From: CAZBLP01 sp964492825
GTDB taxonomy: Bacteria; DYJV01
DNA: 64,000 nucleotides
Direction of reading: 5' to 3'
Assembly (NCBI GenBank): GCA_964492825.1
Contig: CAZBLP010000002.1
Coordinates: 1-64,000 of the forward strand
A model generated the notes under the pieces. The model was given only the letters and a program-made list of their open reading frames with translations. It was not told where the DNA came from and ran no database searches. This document shows, one piece after another, positions 26,295 to 35,326 of this stretch (its first letter is position 1; every line of letters begins with the position of its first letter). Position numbers and translations under genes: made by a program.

Positions 26295-27497
26295 ATGAAG
26301 AATTTGAAAAAACTACTTATTGAAAATGGTATTAATTTTTGTCCTGAAGATGAAATTAAAGGTAGAATAGAGAAATTAACATTGTTTATGCAACAAAAAA
26401 ACATCTCCACAGCAATTATTTTTTCAAAAGTCAATAATTTCTATTTTACCGGCACAAATCAGGAACAGATTTTAGTTGTATATGCTGACAAGCCTCCTAT
26501 TCTTTTTGTTAAGAGAGATGTGGGCAGAGCATATATAGAATCTTCAATTAAGATTATAGAAATTAATTCTTTTAAAGATTTAAAGAAATATATTTATGCT
26601 GAAAAAATAGGTATTGAATATAACTATATTACAGCAACACAATTTTTAAAACTAAAATCTTTTTTTAACGTTGAATTTATTGATATTACTCCTGCGATTT
26701 TCAATATTAGAAGCATTAAATCTGATTACGAGCTTAATTTAATGGGAAAAGCAGGCTCAATTGCTAATAAAGTTTATGTTGAAGCCCTTAATTTTTTAAA
26801 AGAGGGTCTTACAGAGATTGAGTTTGGGAGTATAATGTTTTCTCTTGCCCAAAAATACGGACATGAGGGAGTTCTCAGAACAGGTTCAATTGATTTTGCA
26901 CCGGTTTCCTGGCATATATTAAGCGGAATAAGCGGCACGGTTCATGGCCAATATGATGCACCTGCTTCAGGAATTGGGCTTTCTCCTGCATTTCCAAATA
27001 GTGCAAGTAGAAAAAAAATAAAAAAACATGAACCTATAATGGTTGATTTCGGAATATGTTACTATGGTTATCAAGTTGATGTTACAAGAATGTACTGTAT
27101 TGGAGAGCCTGGTGAAAAATTTGTTCTCTATTATGAAAAAGCAAAAGAGATTGAAAAATATATTTTAAGTAATTTAAGGGAAAATGTTTCTGCTAATGCT
27201 ATTTTTGATATTAGCATAGAAAAAGCTAAAAATTTGAATGTTTATAATGAATTTCTCGGTATAGGCAAAAATAAAAAAAGATTTATAGGGCATGGTGTGG
27301 GACTTGAAACATCAGAAATACCTCTTGTTGCAAAAAATTCAAAACATACAATTACAGATAGAATGACTATAGCAATTGAGCCTAAATTTGTTGTCCCTGG
27401 TTTTGGTATTATTGGTATTGAAAATACAATTGTTTTAAATAGTGGAACTTGTCAAAAATTAACTACAATACCTGAAACTATTTTAAATACCCAATGA
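26295..27497 (+). CDS. M24-family Xaa-Pro aminopeptidase/dipeptidase-like protein
   Basis: 400 residues with an N-terminal creatinase domain (about 10-150) and a C-terminal pita-bread domain. Metal ligands are visible in order: Asp in MVDFGICYYGYQVDVTRMY (two Asp), His in RFIGHGVGLET, Glu in IAIEPKFV and Glu in GIENTIVL. These are the five of the M24 family. Substrate is probably proline-containing peptides. The start is divergent from the nucleosidase gene, and the stop abuts the end of the cytochrome gene by one base. Confidence 0.88.
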   Translation: MKNLKKLLIENGINFCPEDEIKGRIEKLTLFMQQKNISTAIIFSKVNNFYFTGTNQEQILVVYADKPPILFVKRDVGRAYIESSIKIIEINSFKDLKKYIYAEKIGIEYNYITATQFLKLKSFFNVEFIDITPAIFNIRSIKSDYELNLMGKAGSIANKVYVEALNFLKEGLTEIEFGSIMFSLAQKYGHEGVLRTGSIDFAPVSWHILSGISGTVHGQYDAPASGIGLSPAFPNSASRKKIKKHEPIMVDFGICYYGYQVDVTRMYCIGEPGEKFVLYYEKAKEIEKYILSNLRENVSANAIFDISIEKAKNLNVYNEFLGIGKNKKRFIGHGVGLETSEIPLVAKNSKHTITDRMTIAIEPKFVVPGFGIIGIENTIVLNSGTCQKLTTIPETILNTQ

Positions 27498-29174
27498 TTA
27501 TTTAAGGGGAAATCCGTTCAACAATCTTTGTATTAATTTTTTATCCAAAGGCCTTGAATTAGGATAAATAAAATTTTGTAAAATTTTTCCATTTGTTGTT
27601 GTAATTTTTTCTAATGGAAAATCTATTTGAAAACCATCTTTTTTGGGTTGGAAAGTATTATCAATATTTCCATCTTTTCCAATCATACCATATCCAAGGC
27701 CTAATGATTTTAAATTTTCATGGCACGAAAAGCAGGCTCTTCCATACTTTGTAGTAGTGTGAGGCACGTAAGGAGAAAAATTAAGAAGCATTTTTTTATT
27801 ATTTAATCTTATGTTTAAATTTTTATCTGTCCATGATACATAAAATTGATAATCAGGTCTTACAGGCGAAACTTTTCCTCTTTGGTTAATTCCTAAAATT
27901 GGGTCATCCCATCTTCTGTATGCCCAGCCAAGATACCATACACCTAACTTTTTTTTGCCTGATATATAATCTGTTTCTTTTGGTGGAAGCTGTTTTTCAG
28001 GAATGAAAATATTACCTTTTTTAAACTTACTAATTTCTCCGTAATCACCGAGACTTTTATATAAAATCTCCTGAGTATCAGGAATATTTGTATCTTTTAA
28101 AAATTTCCATTTAAAATATCCTGTAAAATCTTCCCTAATAACATTTATTCCAAAATCCTGAAAACCCCAGATTGAATGACAGGTGTAACATTCAAGATTT
28201 TTGTGAAGTTTATGAGGTAAATTATTCTCATTGATTTTTTTTGCAAATAATTTTTTATTTGAAATTTTTGTAATTAAATATTTTCCGTTTTTATGGCAAT
28301 TTAAACATCTGATTTTTACAGATTCATATTTGAAATTTTTCTGTTTTCCATTACCCATTATCTCTTCTTTCCCATGACAATCTACACAATCCATTCCTTT
28401 TAGAAAATGAATATCTTCCTGTAACCTGTGCTGATAAATCCCATAAATTTTAGAAGGAAATTTACCATTAATAAAAGGTGAACGATAGGTAACAGAATAA
28501 TCATGCTCAAAATAACCTACATAATCCATTCCTGTTCTATTAAAATTATGACAATGCAAGCATTGGGCAGTAGGAATTTTTTTATAGAACCTGTGTTTAT
28601 GTTTTCCATTATTTTTATACAATACATGACAGGCTGAACAACCGGAACTCCTATGTTCGCCAAATCTTTTACTTCCTTCTGTGTTAATATGACATCTTAG
28701 GCAAACTTTTCGAAGAAAATCATCAACCAAAGCTTTTTCAGGTATTTTATCAGTTGCCGAAGTTTTTATTGCAGAAAATTTTTTATAAAAAGTTTTTTGG
28801 GCTCCCCATAAATATCTTGTAATATTAATAATACCGTTATTGGTGCTCATTAAAGAAGTTTTAACATTTAAAATATCTTGCCTATGACAATTAAAGCATT
28901 TTAACTTGACAAATTTCATGTCAGAAGGATTAATTATAATGTTTTTATGTGCTAATTTTTTATCATAAGTTTTGTTATTACCATTATGGCAAAAGGTGCA
29001 TTTGAAATTATGTGTATTATCAAGAGCTGAAATATCATTATGGCAATTTGTGCAGGATGATTTAAATTTAGGTTTGATAAAATTTTTATCAAGTTTGGTA
29101 TCAATGAATTTTATTTCACTGGAAAAGCTTAAGGAATTCAATAAAATTATAATTAGAATAAAAAAAATTCTCAT
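27498..29174 (-). CDS. Decaheme cytochrome c
   Basis: A 558-residue exported electron-transfer protein. A signal peptide (MRIFFILIIILLNSLSFSS) is followed by ten CxxCH heme-attachment motifs: CTNCH, CTFCH, CFNCH, CLRCH, CSACH, CLHCH, CVDCH, CLNCH, CYTCH and, after a gap of about 150 residues without a heme site, CFSCH. Extra His residues give bis-His ligation. No enzyme-type heme motif (such as CxxCK) is seen, so it may transfer electrons rather than reduce nitrogen oxides. It is divergent from hcp, with a shared FNR-like site between. Confidence 0.88.
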   Translation of the reverse strand: MRIFFILIIILLNSLSFSSEIKFIDTKLDKNFIKPKFKSSCTNCHNDISALDNTHNFKCTFCHNGNNKTYDKKLAHKNIIINPSDMKFVKLKCFNCHRQDILNVKTSLMSTNNGIINITRYLWGAQKTFYKKFSAIKTSATDKIPEKALVDDFLRKVCLRCHINTEGSKRFGEHRSSGCSACHVLYKNNGKHKHRFYKKIPTAQCLHCHNFNRTGMDYVGYFEHDYSVTYRSPFINGKFPSKIYGIYQHRLQEDIHFLKGMDCVDCHGKEEIMGNGKQKNFKYESVKIRCLNCHKNGKYLITKISNKKLFAKKINENNLPHKLHKNLECYTCHSIWGFQDFGINVIREDFTGYFKWKFLKDTNIPDTQEILYKSLGDYGEISKFKKGNIFIPEKQLPPKETDYISGKKKLGVWYLGWAYRRWDDPILGINQRGKVSPVRPDYQFYVSWTDKNLNIRLNNKKMLLNFSPYVPHTTTKYGRACFSCHENLKSLGLGYGMIGKDGNIDNTFQPKKDGFQIDFPLEKITTTNGKILQNFIYPNSRPLDKKLIQRLLNGFPLK

Positions 29175-29195
29175 TTTTAAATTTTATTCAATATT

Positions 29196-29209
29196 TTGAT
29201 TTAAGTCAA
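29196..29209. promoter_or_regulatory. FNR/CRP-family palindrome between cytochrome and hcp genes
   Basis: TTGATTTAAGTCAA differs from the FNR consensus TTGAT-N4-ATCAA by one base. It sits 22 bases before the cytochrome start and 71 before the hcp start; a -10-like TATATT for hcp lies at 29227-29232. FNR/HcpR-type regulators are known to control hcp. The regulator itself is not in the window. Confidence 0.5.
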
Positions 29210-29279
29210 TTCTTTTATTGTAAAATTATATTAAGAAAGTTTTAATCTTTAAATAAACAAAAATCAAAAGGAGGATAAA

Positions 29280-30908
29280 ATGTTTTGTTTTCAATGTGAA
29301 CAAACTGCAAAAAATCAAGGATGTGAAAAAGTAGGAGTATGCGGGAAAAAACCCGATGTAGCAGCTCTTCAAGATTTGCTCGTGTATATGCTCAAAGGAT
29401 TATCTGTTGTTGCAAATGAAGGAAGAAAAGTAGGTGTTAATGAAAAAGATGTTAATGTATTTACATGCGAAGCAATGTTTTCTACATTAACCAATGTTGA
29501 TTTTGATCCTGAAAGATTTGTTGAATTAGTAAAAAGAACCTATGAACTTAGAGAAGCTCTAAAGGAAAAGGTTAAAGCAAATGGTGGAACCATTGATGAA
29601 TCTATTGATGCAGTTTCATACAAACCATCAGGCAATAAAGATGAGCTTGTAAAAGAAGGTGAAAAACATGGTGTTAAATCTGACCCTGAACTTGGAGAAG
29701 ATATATTATCATTAAGAGAAACACTTATTTACGGTTTAAAAGGTGTTGCAGCTTATGCTGACCATGCTCAGATTTTAGGGAAAGAAGATGACAGAATTTA
29801 TGCTTTTATGCATGAAGCTTTGGCAAAATCTCTTGATAAAACTTTAAGCATAGAAGATTATCTTGGTTTAGTGCTGAAATGCGGAGAAATAAACCTAATC
29901 ACTATGGAAATTCTTGATGCTGCTAATACAGGAACTTACGGACATCCTGTTCCAACAAAAGTGCCTCTTGGTCACAAAAAAGGTAAGGCTATTCTTGTGT
30001 CTGGCCATGATCTTAAAGATATGGAAGCAATTTTAAAACAAACAGAAGGTAAAGGAATATATGTTTATACACATGGTGAAATGTTGCCATGTCATGGATA
30101 TCCTGAATTAAAAAAATATGAACATTTTTACGGACATTATGGCACAGCATGGCAAAATCAGAAAAAAGAATTTGCTGAATTCCCAGGTTCAATAATTATG
30201 ACAACAAACTGTATTCAGGAGCCACAAGAAGTGTATAAAGATAATATTTTTACAACAGGTCTTGTTGGCTGGCCAGGAGTGACTCATATAACTGATAAAG
30301 ATTTTACTCCAGCTATAAATAGAGCTTTGGAATTGCCAGGTTTTGAAGAAGACTTAGATGCTGGTTCTGTAATGACAGGATTTGCAAGAAATGCAGTGCT
30401 TGGTGTGGCAGATAAGGTAATTGATGCTGTTAAAAACAAGCAGATTAGACACTTCTTTTTAGTTGGAGGCTGTGACGGAGCAAGGGCATCAAGGAGTTAT
30501 TATACTGAATTAGTGGAAAAAATTCCTCAAGATTGTATAGTTCTTACACTTGGTTGCGGTAAATTTAAATTTTTTGATAAAGATTTAGGTGATATTGGCG
30601 GTATACCAAGACTTCTTGATGTTGGCCAGTGTAATGATGCATACTCAGCAATTCAAATAGCTGTTGCTCTTGCAAATGCGTTTAATTGTGGTGTTAATGA
30701 TCTGCCGTTATCTTTGATTCTCTCATGGTATGAGCAAAAAGCTGTTGCGATTTTACTGACTCTTTTACACCTTGGTATTAAAGATGTGAGAATTGGACCA
30801 ACCTTGCCAGCTTTTATATCTCAAAATGTGTTAAATGTACTTGTTGATAAATTTGGATTAAAGCCTGTATCTACAGCTGATGATGATTTAAAAGCTATTC
30901 TTGGATAA
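29280..30908 (+). CDS. hcp: Hybrid-cluster protein (hydroxylamine reductase)
   Basis: 542 residues of the Hcp family, which reduces nitric oxide or hydroxylamine and protects anaerobes from nitrosative stress. The N-terminal four cysteines (CFQCEQTAKNQGC, then VCGK) bind the [4Fe-4S] cluster; later Glu, His and Cys residues (FTCEAM, YTHGEMLPCHGYPEL, TTNCIQEP, GGCDGARASRSYY, TLGCGKFKF) bind the hybrid cluster. A strong GGAGGAT site precedes the ATG and a terminator follows, so the gene is monocistronic. Its promoter region contains an FNR-like palindrome. Confidence 0.95.
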   Translation: MFCFQCEQTAKNQGCEKVGVCGKKPDVAALQDLLVYMLKGLSVVANEGRKVGVNEKDVNVFTCEAMFSTLTNVDFDPERFVELVKRTYELREALKEKVKANGGTIDESIDAVSYKPSGNKDELVKEGEKHGVKSDPELGEDILSLRETLIYGLKGVAAYADHAQILGKEDDRIYAFMHEALAKSLDKTLSIEDYLGLVLKCGEINLITMEILDAANTGTYGHPVPTKVPLGHKKGKAILVSGHDLKDMEAILKQTEGKGIYVYTHGEMLPCHGYPELKKYEHFYGHYGTAWQNQKKEFAEFPGSIIMTTNCIQEPQEVYKDNIFTTGLVGWPGVTHITDKDFTPAINRALELPGFEEDLDAGSVMTGFARNAVLGVADKVIDAVKNKQIRHFFLVGGCDGARASRSYYTELVEKIPQDCIVLTLGCGKFKFFDKDLGDIGGIPRLLDVGQCNDAYSAIQIAVALANAFNCGVNDLPLSLILSWYEQKAVAILLTLLHLGIKDVRIGPTLPAFISQNVLNVLVDKFGLKPVSTADDDLKAILG

Positions 30909-30910
30909 GA

Positions 30911-30937
30911 AAAAAGCCCGGTTTAACCGGGCTTTTT
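30911..30937. terminator. Bidirectional terminator after hcp
   Basis: Perfect stem AAAAAGCCCGG/CCGGGCTTTTT with a five-base loop, three bases after the hcp stop. The A- and T-runs allow use by the convergent ClC gene as well. Confidence 0.9.
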
Positions 30938-30970
30938 ATGTTATAATAAAAGTTTAGTCGAAATATAAAA

Positions 30971-33013
30971 TCAGAAAAGATAACCTTTTAACTTGTCTAT
31001 ATTTTTTTTATTTCCAATAACAATAATAAAATCTTTACTTGTAAAAATAAAATTATCATGTGGAATCAATATTTCATAGTTAGAATCAACTTCTCTTTTA
31101 ATCAATACTACTTCCACATTATATTTGTTTGAAATATTTAACTCTTTAATGTTTTTTCCAATAAATTTAGGCGGTACTTCCAATTCTGCCAAAAATTGTC
31201 CTGGCATAAGCTGTACTTCTTTAAATTTGTCAAGTGAATTTATATAGCTTGAAAATTGATTTAAAGTGTCTCTTTTAAATACTTCCTGATTGTATGCATT
31301 AATAACATTGTTTTTTGAAACAGTGCCAATTATTTTATTATTTTCATCCACTACAGGAACCTCATCTATATTTAACTCTTCAAATGCTTTCATAACAATA
31401 TCCAATGTATCAGTTGAATAAAAGAATTTATTTAAAGGAGTCATAACATCATATGCAACTAAAAGAGGCTCTAAGTTATCTAAATCATTTAAAATATTCC
31501 TGAGCTCATCAATTGATATTACTCCAATTATTTCATTTTTGCTATTAACAACGAAGAAATTATGGTGAGGAGTTGATACTATTAATTCAATAAGATTTTT
31601 TAAAGAAGTATTTGCTAAAACTTTAACAAATTGATTACTTAAAACTTTGGATACCTGTAGAGATTTTAAAATATTTATTTCTTGACCTTTAAGAAGATCT
31701 ATACCTCTTCTTGAAAGTTTTAAAGTATAGATTGAATCTTTTTGTAATCTGCTTGTAATTAATACGCTGATTATACATGAAATCATTAATGGTAGTATAA
31801 TGGTGTAATTGTTTGTAAGCTCAAAAATTATAACTATGGATGTTATTGGAGCGTGCATGGCACCAGCTGCAACAGCACCCATTCCAACGAGAGCATAAGC
31901 GCCAGGAGATGCTATAATATTCGGAAATATATTATGGAATATTGTTCCAACAAATCCCCCTAAATTTGCTCCTATAAATAGAGATGGAGCAAAAACACCA
32001 CCTGAACCGCCTGAGCCTATTGTAACAGAAGTTGCAAAAATTTTCATGAAAATTAATAAAAGCAAAAAATACCATGTTAATTTGCCAGTTAGAGCCAAGC
32101 TAATCGTATCGTATCCTACACCGAAAACATGAGGTAAAGCTATGCCAAGCAACCCTATAAACAAACCACCTATTACCGGCTGAAACATTTCAGGAAATTT
32201 TAATTCTTCAAAAAAGTCTTCAAACCTATATAACACATTTATAAAAAGAAGTGCTGTAAAAGCAGCTAAAAATCCAAGAATTGTATAAGGAATCATTTCG
32301 TAAACAGATAAAAGCTCGTAATTAGGTACAACAAACGCAGGAAAATTCCCAAGAAAGTGCCTTGATACAACGGTAGATGCAACTGATGAAACAACTATAG
32401 GTGAAAATTGTGAAATCCCAAAGTCGCCAAGAATAACTTCCATTGAAAAGAGAGCGCCTGCAATAGGTGCGTTAAAAGTACCTGCTATTCCTGCAGCTGC
32501 ACCGCAGGCAACAAAAGTTCTCAAATGTGAACCTGTAACTTTCAGGAATTGTCCTATTGTAGAGCCGAGAGCTGAGCCAATTTGCACAATAGGGCCTTCT
32601 CTTCCCACTGAACCGCCTGAGCCTATACAAACAGCTGATGCTATTACCTTGGCAATCATTACACGAGGTCTGATAGTCCCTCCTTTAAGTGCAATAGATT
32701 CCATTACTTCTGGAACTCCGTGCCCCTTTGCTTCTCTTGCAAAAAAATAAACAATAGGGCCTACAATTAGTCCTCCTATAGCAGGTGCAAATAGTTTGAC
32801 ATACCATGGTAATGAAAGCACATACTCAAGATTATAATGGAATGTACCGAAGAATAATTTTTGAAAAAATTTGATTGCGTATCTGAAAAATATAGCGCCG
32901 AAACCACCTAACACACCTATGAAAACGGCAACAATAACCATAAAAGTGTGTTCAGGGATATGAAAGCTGTTTTTTTTAATATTAGAAAATTTAACCAAAT
33001 TTTTTAATTGCAT
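30971..33013 (-). CDS. ClC-family chloride channel/transporter with CBS and TrkA-C domains
   Basis: 680 residues. The membrane part (about 30-430) carries the selectivity motifs GSGGSVGREGPIVQIG with the gating Glu, and GSGGSGGVFAPSLFIGA. It is followed by a CBS pair (about 455-580; MTPLNKFFYSTDTLDIVMKAF, VDENNKIIGTVSKNN), which binds nucleotides, and a C-terminal RCK/TrkA-C-like part (about 600-680; ELEVPPKFIGKNIKELNI). Together these suggest an ion channel or exchanger regulated by cytosolic ligands. It is convergent with hcp and divergent from the DUF167 gene. Confidence 0.92.
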   Translation of the reverse strand: MQLKNLVKFSNIKKNSFHIPEHTFMVIVAVFIGVLGGFGAIFFRYAIKFFQKLFFGTFHYNLEYVLSLPWYVKLFAPAIGGLIVGPIVYFFAREAKGHGVPEVMESIALKGGTIRPRVMIAKVIASAVCIGSGGSVGREGPIVQIGSALGSTIGQFLKVTGSHLRTFVACGAAAGIAGTFNAPIAGALFSMEVILGDFGISQFSPIVVSSVASTVVSRHFLGNFPAFVVPNYELLSVYEMIPYTILGFLAAFTALLFINVLYRFEDFFEELKFPEMFQPVIGGLFIGLLGIALPHVFGVGYDTISLALTGKLTWYFLLLLIFMKIFATSVTIGSGGSGGVFAPSLFIGANLGGFVGTIFHNIFPNIIASPGAYALVGMGAVAAGAMHAPITSIVIIFELTNNYTIILPLMISCIISVLITSRLQKDSIYTLKLSRRGIDLLKGQEINILKSLQVSKVLSNQFVKVLANTSLKNLIELIVSTPHHNFFVVNSKNEIIGVISIDELRNILNDLDNLEPLLVAYDVMTPLNKFFYSTDTLDIVMKAFEELNIDEVPVVDENNKIIGTVSKNNVINAYNQEVFKRDTLNQFSSYINSLDKFKEVQLMPGQFLAELEVPPKFIGKNIKELNISNKYNVEVVLIKREVDSNYEILIPHDNFIFTSKDFIIVIGNKKNIDKLKGYLF

Positions 33014-33132
33014 TATAGAAAATCACAATCTGAAAAATGTTATTTATTTTATAGTTTTGATATGAATGTTTATTAAATATATAAAAATATATTAAAAAGC
33101 AACCATATTTTTGATATATATAAATAAAATTC

Positions 33133-33160
33133 TTGACAATTTGCCAAAAATATATATTTT
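33133..33160 (+). promoter_or_regulatory. Promoter of the DUF167-FmdB-thioesterase-DUF3786 operon
   Basis: TTGACA (33133-33138) and TATTTT (33155-33160) are 16 bases apart. Transcription would begin near 33167, only about three bases before the ATG at 33170. Confidence 0.55.
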
Positions 33161-33169
33161 ACCTATGCA

Positions 33170-33460
33170 ATGAAATGGTTACAAGAAAAAGAGAATGGTG
33201 TAGTTGTTCAGATTTATGTTATACCAAATGCAAAAAAGACTGAAATTATTGGGCAATATGGAGAGAGCTTAAAAGTAAAAATTTCATCTCCGCCTGTTGA
33301 TGGTGCAGCAAACAGAGAAATTAAAAAATTTTTTTCCAAAATTTTTAATTTAAATAAATCAAAAGTTGAAATTTTACATGGCGAAAAATCTAAAAATAAA
33401 AAAATTTTATTAAAAGATATTACAAAAAGTACAATAGAGAAAGTATTAGGAGGGATATGA
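33170..33460 (+). CDS. DUF167 (YggU-family) protein
   Basis: 96 residues with the family pattern: VVQIYVIPNAKKTEIIGQYGESLKVKISS, PPVDGAANREIKKFFSKIF, SKVEILHGEKSKNKKI. Function unknown in bacteria. No ribosome binding site precedes the ATG, and the predicted transcription start is about three bases upstream, so the message may be leaderless. Its stop overlaps the ATG of the next gene. Confidence 0.88.
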   Translation: MKWLQEKENGVVVQIYVIPNAKKTEIIGQYGESLKVKISSPPVDGAANREIKKFFSKIFNLNKSKVEILHGEKSKNKKILLKDITKSTIEKVLGGI

Positions 33461-33753
33461 TGCCAATATATGAATACGAATGTACAGAATGCGGAACAAT
33501 AGTTGAGAAAATGCATAAAATCAGTGAAGTTCCTGAAATTAATTGTCCTAAATGTTCTTCGTTAATGAGAAAGCTAATTTCACCATCAGCATTTCATTTA
33601 AAAGGCTCGGGATGGTATGTTACAGATTATGCGAAGAAAAACAGTAGCTCTGTAAATGATAAAAATAAACGAATTACTAAAGATAGCTCCACAAGTAATG
33701 GTAGCTGCCCATCTTGTACTAATGGTTGCAATGTTAAAGCTGCTAACGAATAA
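33460..33753 (+). CDS. FmdB-family zinc-ribbon protein
   Basis: 97 residues; MPIYEYECTECG and INCPKCSSLMRKLISPSAFHLKGSGWYVTDY form the FmdB zinc ribbon with two CxxC pairs. A low-complexity Ser/Asn stretch and a second Cys-rich end (CPSCTNGC) follow. Family members are annotated as putative regulators of formamidase/amidase genes, but the role is not settled. Two ATGs are adjacent; the second (33460) gives the standard MPIYEYEC start at better distance from AGGAGGG. Coupled to the genes on both sides. Confidence 0.88.
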   Translation: MPIYEYECTECGTIVEKMHKISEVPEINCPKCSSLMRKLISPSAFHLKGSGWYVTDYAKKNSSSVNDKNKRITKDSSTSNGSCPSCTNGCNVKAANE

Positions 33754-34157
33754 TGAATTATTTTGATTCTGCAATAAAAATTTTCAACAATATAGAATTT
33801 GTAAAAACATTAAAAATTAATCTGCTTGAAATTACAGGAAATACAGCTTTATGTGAATTTACAGTGGAAGAACATCATGCAAATTATATTAAAGGCCTTC
33901 ATGGCGGAGTAGTTGCAGGTGTAGTAGATACCATAGCCTTTTTCCCGGGGAGACTTTTACCTTCAGGTGTTAAATTAACAACTTCCGGATTTGATATAAA
34001 ATTTTTCAGACCTGCGAAAATAGGGGACAAATTAAATGCAAAAGCAGAAATATTATATCTGGGCAGGCGTAGAAGCACTGTAGATGTAAAGGTATTTTTT
34101 AATGAAAATAGTAAAATTTTGGCACAGGCTACAGTTGATTTAATGGTTTTAATATGA
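33753..34157 (+). CDS. PaaI-type hotdog thioesterase
   Basis: 134 residues of the hotdog fold. HHANYIKGLHGGVVAGVVDTIAFFPGRLLPSG is the PaaI-like core with the catalytic Asp, and TTSGFDIKFFRPAKIGDKLNAKAEIL the conserved strand pair. It probably hydrolyses aromatic or acyl-CoA thioesters; substrate unknown. Overlaps the next gene by four bases (ATGA). Confidence 0.88.
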   Translation: MNYFDSAIKIFNNIEFVKTLKINLLEITGNTALCEFTVEEHHANYIKGLHGGVVAGVVDTIAFFPGRLLPSGVKLTTSGFDIKFFRPAKIGDKLNAKAEILYLGRRRSTVDVKVFFNENSKILAQATVDLMVLI

Positions 34158-34756
34158 GTATATTTTATTTAAATCAAGGATTCCCTTTGGACGAAAGCCT
34201 TTGGAATGGCTTAGCTGATTCATTTGAAATAGAATTTTTAAAAGAAAAATATTTTGTGGATGTTCAAAAAAAGAAAGTCTTGCCTTTGAATTTCAGAGCA
34301 AATATTCCTACTACATTTTATCCAATATTGATAAATTACCAAAAAAAAAGAAACAGATTAATAAATAGAGATATTGAAGAATTAGTATCTGTGGAATTTA
34401 AAAAAGATTGGGCGTTTTTTTTCAGGGGAGTTCATTCTTTAAAAGAAGAGCTTGTTTTAAACAGTGTAAATAAGACCTCTGATTTTATCAGAATTATGAA
34501 AAATTTTAATGGCAAAGAATTGGATATGGGTGATAGTGCATATATTTTAGAACCTTTAGCCGGATTTTACATTGCATATATTTTTTGGGAAGGTGACGAA
34601 GATTTCTCTTCTTCATTGAAAATATTATTTGATAGAAAATTATCTGATATTTTTATGCAGGATATTGTGTGGGGAGTAATTGTAGAAACAAATTTTAGAA
34701 TTATGAATTTTAGAAAATATTTATCTTTATTCTGGCTAAGAGAAGTATTTTCTTAA
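34154..34756 (+). CDS. DUF3786 protein
   Basis: 200 residues with no signal peptide. The C-terminal half shows the family hallmark GDSAYILEPLAGFYIAYI, then FWEGDEDFSSSLKILFD and DIFMQDIVWGV. The same order of motifs is found in the protein at 38886. The N-terminal half has the early-domain pattern (KKVLPLNFRANIPTTFYPIL). Function unknown. It is the last gene of the DUF167-FmdB-thioesterase operon and overlaps the end of the convergent pgpA by four bases. Confidence 0.75.
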   Translation: MSIFYLNQGFPLDESLWNGLADSFEIEFLKEKYFVDVQKKKVLPLNFRANIPTTFYPILINYQKKRNRLINRDIEELVSVEFKKDWAFFFRGVHSLKEELVLNSVNKTSDFIRIMKNFNGKELDMGDSAYILEPLAGFYIAYIFWEGDEDFSSSLKILFDRKLSDIFMQDIVWGVIVETNFRIMNFRKYLSLFWLREVFS

Positions 34757-35211
34757 TTTGTAAAAAATTTTAGTATAATCAGTGTATAAAATCCTGCCAT
34801 TAAATCATCAGCAACTACACCTATTCCGTGTGGTAATTTTTCCAAATTTTTTATAGGAAAAGGTTTTAATATATCGAAAATTCTGAAAATAATAAAAGCA
34901 AAAAGGTAATTTTGAAAATTAACAGGTATTGAAAAAACAGATATAAAAAAACCTAACCATTCATCTAAAACTATTTCATGAGGATCTTTTTTATTGAAAA
35001 TTCTTTCAACATCATAGCAGATAAAAAAAGAATAAAAACTGGTTAAAATAATAAAAACAGCAATCCAAAACTTATTTAAACAGTTATTTAATAAAACAGC
35101 TACAGGTATAGATGCTAAGGTGCCTATGGTTCCAGGCATAAATTTGGAATAACCTGAATAAAATCCTGTGGCAATTAAAATGTGTATTTTTTCTGATACT
35201 GATAATCTCAT
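34753..35211 (-). CDS. pgpA: Phosphatidylglycerophosphatase A
   Basis: 152 residues. PgpA removes phosphate from phosphatidylglycerol phosphate in lipid synthesis. KFMPGTIGTLASIPVA, the acidic IVLDEWLGFFI and GIGVVADDLMAGFY are the family's active-site motifs, and there are about four membrane helices. It is convergent with the DUF3786 gene, overlapping by four bases. Confidence 0.9.
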   Translation of the reverse strand: MRLSVSEKIHILIATGFYSGYSKFMPGTIGTLASIPVAVLLNNCLNKFWIAVFIILTSFYSFFICYDVERIFNKKDPHEIVLDEWLGFFISVFSIPVNFQNYLFAFIIFRIFDILKPFPIKNLEKLPHGIGVVADDLMAGFYTLIILKFFTN

Positions 35212-35326
35212 TTAATTTTTTAACCACTAAAAAGAGAGAATTTTTAACAAATTTCAAAATTATTTCAATTTCAGAGACATATTATATAATTTTTAATCTA
35301 TTTTGAAAATAAGATATTTTATTAAG

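Noticed and set aside
29227..29250. Second promoter for hcp based on TTTAAT
   Set aside because: Too AT-rich to choose between several equal -10-like hexamers.
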